This document shows, piece after piece, positions 60,441 through 64,000 of a stretch of DNA of 64,000 nucleotides. Source of the stretch: Nonomuraea turkmeniaca (GTDB lineage: Bacteria > Actinomycetota > Actinomycetes > Streptosporangiales > Streptosporangiaceae); assembly GCF_005889735.1 (NCBI RefSeq), contig NZ_VCKY01000025.1:1-64000 (forward strand), read 5' to 3'. Positions within the stretch are counted from its first letter, which is position 1, and each line of letters starts with the position of its first letter. Below the pieces are notes generated by a model. It saw only the letters and a list, made by a program, of their open reading frames with translations, was not told the DNA's origin and did no database searches. The position numbers were made by a program, and so were the translations under genes.

Positions 60441-61312
60441 CGCGGGAAGACGATGGTCTTGTGGCCGTCCAGCAGCACCCGCTGCTCGGCGTGCCACTTG
60501 ACCGCCCTGGCCAGCGTCACGCACTCCACGTCCCGCCCGATCGCCGCCAGGTCCTCCGGCGAGTGGCTGTGGTTGACCCTGGCCACCTCCTGCTCGATGA
60601 TCGGCCCCTCGTCCAGGTCGGAGGTCACGTAGTGGGCGGTGGCGCCGATCAGCTTGACCCCGCGGTCGTACGCCTGGTGGTAGGGCTTGGCGCCCTTGAA
60701 CGACGGCAGGAACGAGTGATGGATGTTGATCGCCCGCCCGGCCAGCTTCCCGCACAGGTCCTGTGAGAGCACCTGCATGTAGCGGGCCAGCACCACCAGG
60801 TCCACCTGGTAGTGCTCCACCAGCGCCAGCACCTCGGCCTCCTGCCTGGGCTTGGTCTCCGAGGCGATCGGCAGGTGGTGGTAGTCGATGCCGTACGACT
60901 GCGTGAGCGGCCGCAGATCGGGATGGTTGGACACGACGGCCACGATGTCGATGTCCAAAGTCTTGGCCTTGACCCGGTACAACAGGTCGTTGAGGCAGTG
61001 GTCGAACTTGCTGACCATGATCAGCACCCGTGGCTTCCTGGCCACGTCGCGCACCGTGAACTCCATGGCGAAGTCGGGCGCCAGCGCCGCGAAGGCGGCG
61101 TTGAGATCGTCCTCCCCCAGCGGCCCGGCGAACTGCACGCGCATGAAGAAACGCTGCGCGACCCTGTCACCGAACTGCTGGCTCTCGATGATGTTGCATC
61201 CCTTCCCCGCCAGCAGGCCGGAGACGGCGGCCACCACACCGGGCCGGTCGGGGCAGGACAGCGTCAGGATGTATTCGGCTGGGCTGGTCACTTCGTTCAC
61301 TCTCGCGGACAT
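60437..61312 (-). CDS. purU: Formyltetrahydrofolate deformylase
   Basis: Enzyme releasing formate from 10-formyl-THF to balance one-carbon pools, about 291 aa from the ATG at 61312. A GTG at 61291 (VTSPAEY) fits the family start about as well, and the frame is open to 61372. An N-terminal ACT domain (ILTLSCPDRPGVVAAVSGLLA) is followed by the formyltransferase-like domain. The catalytic set is in NIHHSFLPSFKGAKPYHQAYDRG and VTSDLDEGPII (Asn, His, Asp). It is convergent with the cupin gene. Confidence 0.95.
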   Translation of the reverse strand: MSARVNEVTSPAEYILTLSCPDRPGVVAAVSGLLAGKGCNIIESQQFGDRVAQRFFMRVQFAGPLGEDDLNAAFAALAPDFAMEFTVRDVARKPRVLIMVSKFDHCLNDLLYRVKAKTLDIDIVAVVSNHPDLRPLTQSYGIDYHHLPIASETKPRQEAEVLALVEHYQVDLVVLARYMQVLSQDLCGKLAGRAINIHHSFLPSFKGAKPYHQAYDRGVKLIGATAHYVTSDLDEGPIIEQEVARVNHSHSPEDLAAIGRDVECVTLARAVKWHAEQRVLLDGHKTIVFPR

Positions 61313-61564
61313 GAGATCGTCGGGTGCCTTGCGGCTGATCTGGGCAGAGTACCGGTCTCCGGGCGCGTGCACCGCTATCTCCCCCGGTTAAGTGCCGGTG
61401 GCCCGAGCTTCCGGACACGATTGAGCGTACCCGGCCCGACGCGGCGTCTCCGGCGTCGCACTGATCGCCCGGATCTTGGGTAGCTATCGGGCATTACGGA
61501 CATTCGCCGGGGAATCTGGCGCGTCTCGCCACAACCAAGCGAGCAAGGATGGAGTGCATGCCTT

Positions 61565-62506
61565 TTGGACGCCGCCGTTCTGATCGTGGTCGCGGGCTTG
61601 TTCGCGGTCGTGTCCGGGGTCAACGACGGGGGTGCCCTCCTCGCAACCGGGCTCAAGCTGCCCACGGTGCGCCCGGGCGCCGGCATCCTCGCCCTGGTCG
61701 TGATGGTGGCGGTCGTGCCGCTGGTCACGCATCAGGTGGCGCGGACTTTCGTGACCAGGCTGGCGAGCTTCCACGACCCCGGCGGCAAGATCGCGACGAC
61801 GATCGCGGTGATCTCGGCTCTGGCCGTGGTGGCCGTGCTCAGCGCGAAGGGCCGCCCGACGAGCCTCACCCTGGCCATCGTGGGCGGCCTCACCGGTGCT
61901 GGGCTCGGGTGGGGGCTGCCGGTCTCGCCGGGTTCGGTGGCTCTGGTCCTGGCGTTCGGCCTGGCGGCGCCTGCCGTCGGCGGGCTGCTGGCGTGGGCGC
62001 TCATCCGGGTGCTGGTGGCGGTGACCACGGCGCAGGGGATGGCGCACTGGCATCGGGCGGGGTTCCTGCTCCAGACCGTCGCGTACGCGGCCAACGACGG
62101 CCAGAAGATGCTGGCCGTGTTCATGATCGCACTGGGGTTCTCGGACGCGCCGCTCGCGTACACGTCGCTGGTGGCCGCCCTGTTCGCCCTCGGCACCATG
62201 TACGGGCTGCCCAAGGCCGGGCGCACGCTGAGCCGCGAGATCATCGTCTTCCGGCCGACGCACGGCGTCGCCGCGGAGCTGGCCGCGGGCGTGGCGGTGA
62301 TCGGCTGCGCGGCCGTCGGCATGCCGGTGAGCATGACCCAGGCGGTCGCCGGGGGGCTCGTCGGCGCGGGCATCGCCCAGGGCGGCGGCCGGGTCCGCTG
62401 GTACGCCGCCGTCAAGATCGTTACGGCCTGGATGCTGACCCTGCCCACGAGCGCGCTGCTGGGCGGGGTGGCGGCCTTCGTGGTGAAGGGGGTGACGCAG
62501 TGGTGA
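61565..62506 (+). CDS. PiT-family inorganic phosphate transporter
   Basis: A 313-aa membrane protein with about nine TM helices. It carries the two inverted PiT signatures, GVNDGGALLATGL near the N-terminus and AANDGQKMLAVFMIALG near residue 175. The start TTG gives MDAAVLIVVAGLF, the usual beginning. The GGAG upstream is 12 nt away, so the start is moderately certain. It is paired with a DUF47 protein gene 25 nt downstream, as is common for PiT transporters. Confidence 0.92.
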   Translation: MDAAVLIVVAGLFAVVSGVNDGGALLATGLKLPTVRPGAGILALVVMVAVVPLVTHQVARTFVTRLASFHDPGGKIATTIAVISALAVVAVLSAKGRPTSLTLAIVGGLTGAGLGWGLPVSPGSVALVLAFGLAAPAVGGLLAWALIRVLVAVTTAQGMAHWHRAGFLLQTVAYAANDGQKMLAVFMIALGFSDAPLAYTSLVAALFALGTMYGLPKAGRTLSREIIVFRPTHGVAAELAAGVAVIGCAAVGMPVSMTQAVAGGLVGAGIAQGGGRVRWYAAVKIVTAWMLTLPTSALLGGVAAFVVKGVTQW

Positions 62507-62531
62507 ACGCGTACGGGAAGGCAGGCGGGCG

Positions 62532-63164
62532 ATGAAGCGGCTGCAGCGGATCAGGGACCTCATGGCCGGCCGCATGGACAGAGTGGTCACCGAGGCCCTG
62601 CTCGGGCAGCTTCAGGCCACCAAGGAAGGCGCGTGGCTGGCGATGGCCATGATCGGCGGCGAGGTGGGCCGTACGGGGGCGCACGAGCAGATGCGCTCGA
62701 TCGAGCACCTCGGCGACGAGGAGCGGGCCCGCCTCATCGAGGAGCTCAAGACCGCCCTGGTCACCCCCATCGATCCGGAGGACCTGTTCCGGCTGTCCCG
62801 CTCGATCGATGACGTGCTCGACTCGCTGCGGGACTTCGTCCGCGAGTCCCACCTCTACCGGGTCCCTGACCAGATCCGCTTCACTCCCCTGCTCGACCAG
62901 GTCATCGTCGGCATCGACGCGCTCGAGAACGCGGTTCGCGACCTCGCCTCCCGGCCTTCCGGAGTGACGGCCGACGCGCTGGAGGCGAAGAAGGCGGGCG
63001 GGGCCATCCGGCGGATGTACCAGTACGAGATCTCGCGGATCTTCTCGGGGGAGCTGACGGCGGACGCCATGAAGGAGCGAGAGCTGGTACGCCGCCTGGA
63101 GATCGTCGGCGTGGCCATCGGCGAGGCGGCCGACGCCATCGCCGATGGTGCGATGAAACGCTGA
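62532..63164 (+). CDS. DUF47/PhoU-like protein
   Basis: A 210-aa all-helical protein of the PhoU-like superfamily (DUF47), partner and probable regulator of PiT transporters. Conserved spots are the DPEDLFRLSRSIDDVLDSLRD helix, the DQVIVGIDALENAVRDL stretch, and EIVGVAIGEAADAIADG near the end. The gap to the PiT gene contains AAGGCAGG and a 10-codon frame from GTG to TGA that may help coupling. Confidence 0.9.
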   Translation: MKRLQRIRDLMAGRMDRVVTEALLGQLQATKEGAWLAMAMIGGEVGRTGAHEQMRSIEHLGDEERARLIEELKTALVTPIDPEDLFRLSRSIDDVLDSLRDFVRESHLYRVPDQIRFTPLLDQVIVGIDALENAVRDLASRPSGVTADALEAKKAGGAIRRMYQYEISRIFSGELTADAMKERELVRRLEIVGVAIGEAADAIADGAMKR

Positions 63165-63724
63165 TCCCCGGCCATCCCGTGAGCCGCCGCGGCCGGGTCC
63201 GGGCACCGCGGATCCAGACCCTCCCGCGGGCCGCGGCGGGGTCGGGCAATGCGGATCGCCCAGCCGGCGGTCTGATCCGGCCCAGCACCTGGCAACCCGA
63301 GCAATTTGCCTGGCACGGCAAGCGTCAGCGCGCCCGCCAGCCATCTTGCCCCGCCGCCGACCGCGCCTGCCCTCTGGGCGATGCCCTCACTCAGCAACCC
63401 CACCATGAGCGGCCCGACACAGCAGGCCAGCGGCCCTGGAGCGGGCCCGAGATCCCCGCACCCCGGCGCCCCCGACCCTGGACCGGGCCCGAGATCCCAC
63501 ACGTCGGCGGCGCACCGCCCCAGTGGCGTGCCAGGGTGCCCGCACCCCTCGGCAGCGCACGGCCCACTGGCGTGCCAGGATGCCCGCATCCCAGCAGTCC
63601 CAGCCAGCGCGTCGCGCAGCATGCCGATAGTGAGACCGTCCGCTTTCCCGCCAGGAGGCGGTCCACCGGCGAACGCGACCCGGGCTGTCGACTCCCCAAC
63701 CGGTCGCGGGCGGATGCTCGGGGA
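63165..63724. other. Intergenic stretch with GC-rich imperfect repeats
   Basis: About 560 nt with no gene I can support. Open frames here are rich in Pro/Ala/Gly and lack ribosome sites. It contains two pairs of direct repeats listed separately. Some GGGCC palindromes could form hairpins but none looks like a classical terminator. Confidence 0.5.
63434..63591. repeat. Two pairs of direct repeats
   Basis: Pair A shares CCCTGGA/CGCGGGCCCGAGATCCC-type sequence at 63434-63457 and 63476-63498 (period 42). Pair B shares GGCGTGCCAGGRTGCCCGCA at 63524 and 63569 (period 45), preceded by CCCAGT/CCCACT. The similar periods suggest local duplication of a unit of about 43 bp. Confidence 0.75.
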
Positions 63725-64000
63725 TCAGCGGGTGGGGGCGAAGGCGTTGACGCCGGTCAGTTCGGCCGAGAGCTGCCACAAACGTGCCGCCTCGTCCGGG
63801 TCCACCGCGTAAGAGCGGACTCCCGGCCCGGGCTCCTCGTCCGTGATCAACTCCGCGATCTCGCAGTCCTCGCAGTAGACGCCCCCCATGCCGGCCAACT
63901 GCGGTGAGGTGGCCGCCCACACCTGAGTCGCCGCACCCTGCTCAGGTGTCTTGAAGCTGGGGTCCAGCGCGTTGCCCGCCTCGTCGATCCACCCGGCCGC
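63725..64000 (-). CDS. Short-chain dehydrogenase-like protein, 3' part
   Basis: Partial: the frame is open through the window edge at 64000, leaving 91 codons. Reading in: AAGWIDEAGNALDPSFKTPE, then QVWAATSPQLAGMGGVYCED, EEAARLW-type helix and FAPTR end. KTPEQGAATQVWAATSP followed by GGVYCEDC is the usual C-terminal part of actinobacterial SDRs of the retinol dehydrogenase/WW-oxidoreductase type. The Rossmann and YxxxK parts lie outside the window. Confidence 0.85.
   Translation of the reverse strand, partial: AAGWIDEAGNALDPSFKTPEQGAATQVWAATSPQLAGMGGVYCEDCEIAELITDEEPGPGVRSYAVDPDEAARLWQLSAELTGVNAFAPTR

Noticed and set aside
63306-63812. 168-codon plus-strand frame over the repeat region
   Set aside because: Low-complexity Pro/Ala/Gly product made by the DNA repeats, no ribosome site, and it runs antisense into the SDR gene.
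1-64000. CRISPR arrays, insertion sequences, prophage genes, biosynthetic megasynthases
   Set aside because: No regularly spaced repeats, transposases, phage structural genes or PKS/NRPS modules are visible on either strand.

Overview
The window is high-GC actinobacterial chromosome. The rrn leader, SigA-like promoters, frequent GTG/TTG starts, many leaderless transcripts, ClpP1P2, mycothiol-type enzymes and a shared-ATPase sugar transporter all fit an aerial-mycelium actinomycete. Streptosporangiaceae (Nonomuraea-like) is my guess; the lineage is inferred, not proven. No insertion sequence, prophage, CRISPR array or large biosynthetic cluster is visible.

Layout. 1-8.1 kb: the 5' end of a 16S rRNA gene with leader and tandem promoters, then a proteostasis block on the minus strand (tig, clpP1, clpP2, clpX, valS) with a ClgR-type box upstream of clpP1. 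8.2-13.8 kb: an XRE/DUF5753 regulator divergent from an RsbW-like ATPase, a TetR/VOC pair, a DinB-fold protein, a degenerate zinc-metallopeptidase homologue, and a secreted coiled-coil cell-wall protein under a clear cyclic di-AMP (ydaO-type) riboswitch. 14-19.6 kb: a DeoR-galT operon, a 25-residue basic gene that is probably ribosomal protein bL37, trpB2, small P-loop and GRAM proteins, tRNA-Gly(TCC) and tRNA-Pro(TGG). 19.7-31.9 kb: a membrane protein possibly linked to conflict systems, the site-2 protease rip1, a SpoIIE phosphatase, an Eis-like acetyltransferase, rpiB, def, an SDR, an aldehyde dehydrogenase, a DsbA-like nitroreductase and pepN. The rpiB / nitroreductase / pepN and tig-clp-valS groups recall the Mycobacterium tuberculosis Rv2448c-Rv2467 region.

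32-45.8 kb is the most distinctive part. A single operon runs ROK regulator, two CUT1 permeases, lipoprotein binding protein, GH15, cytosolic GH31, secreted GH31+CBM35 and secreted GH31+CBM20, and most junctions are stop/start overlaps. The gene set matches what is known for synthesis and catabolism of the cyclic tetrasaccharide cycloalternan (cyclobis-(1->6)-alpha-nigerosyl) in Kribbella and Listeria. Those organisms use separate clusters; here synthesis, import and breakdown sit together behind one ROK-operator promoter. Inferred route: starch is converted outside the cell by a 6-alpha-glucosyltransferase and a 3-alpha-isomaltosyltransferase into a private cyclic sugar, which is imported, opened to isomaltose by the cytosolic GH31 and cut to glucose by GH15.

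45.8-64 kb: a leaderless membrane Ser/Thr kinase, small conserved proteins, a NERD protein, a TetR/thioesterase divergent pair with a near-perfect operator, ilvD followed by a 17-bp hairpin terminator, a WYL protein, a beta-lactamase-fold lipoprotein, FmdB, GNAT, HNH, a prolyl oligopeptidase, an AraC-VOC-cupin group, purU, a PiT phosphate transporter with its DUF47/PhoU-like partner, a repeat-bearing gap, and the 3' part of an SDR gene cut by the window edge. Two genome-style features recur: TANNNT boxes 6-7 nt before start codons (leaderless mRNAs), and convergent gene pairs whose stop codons share one CTAG.
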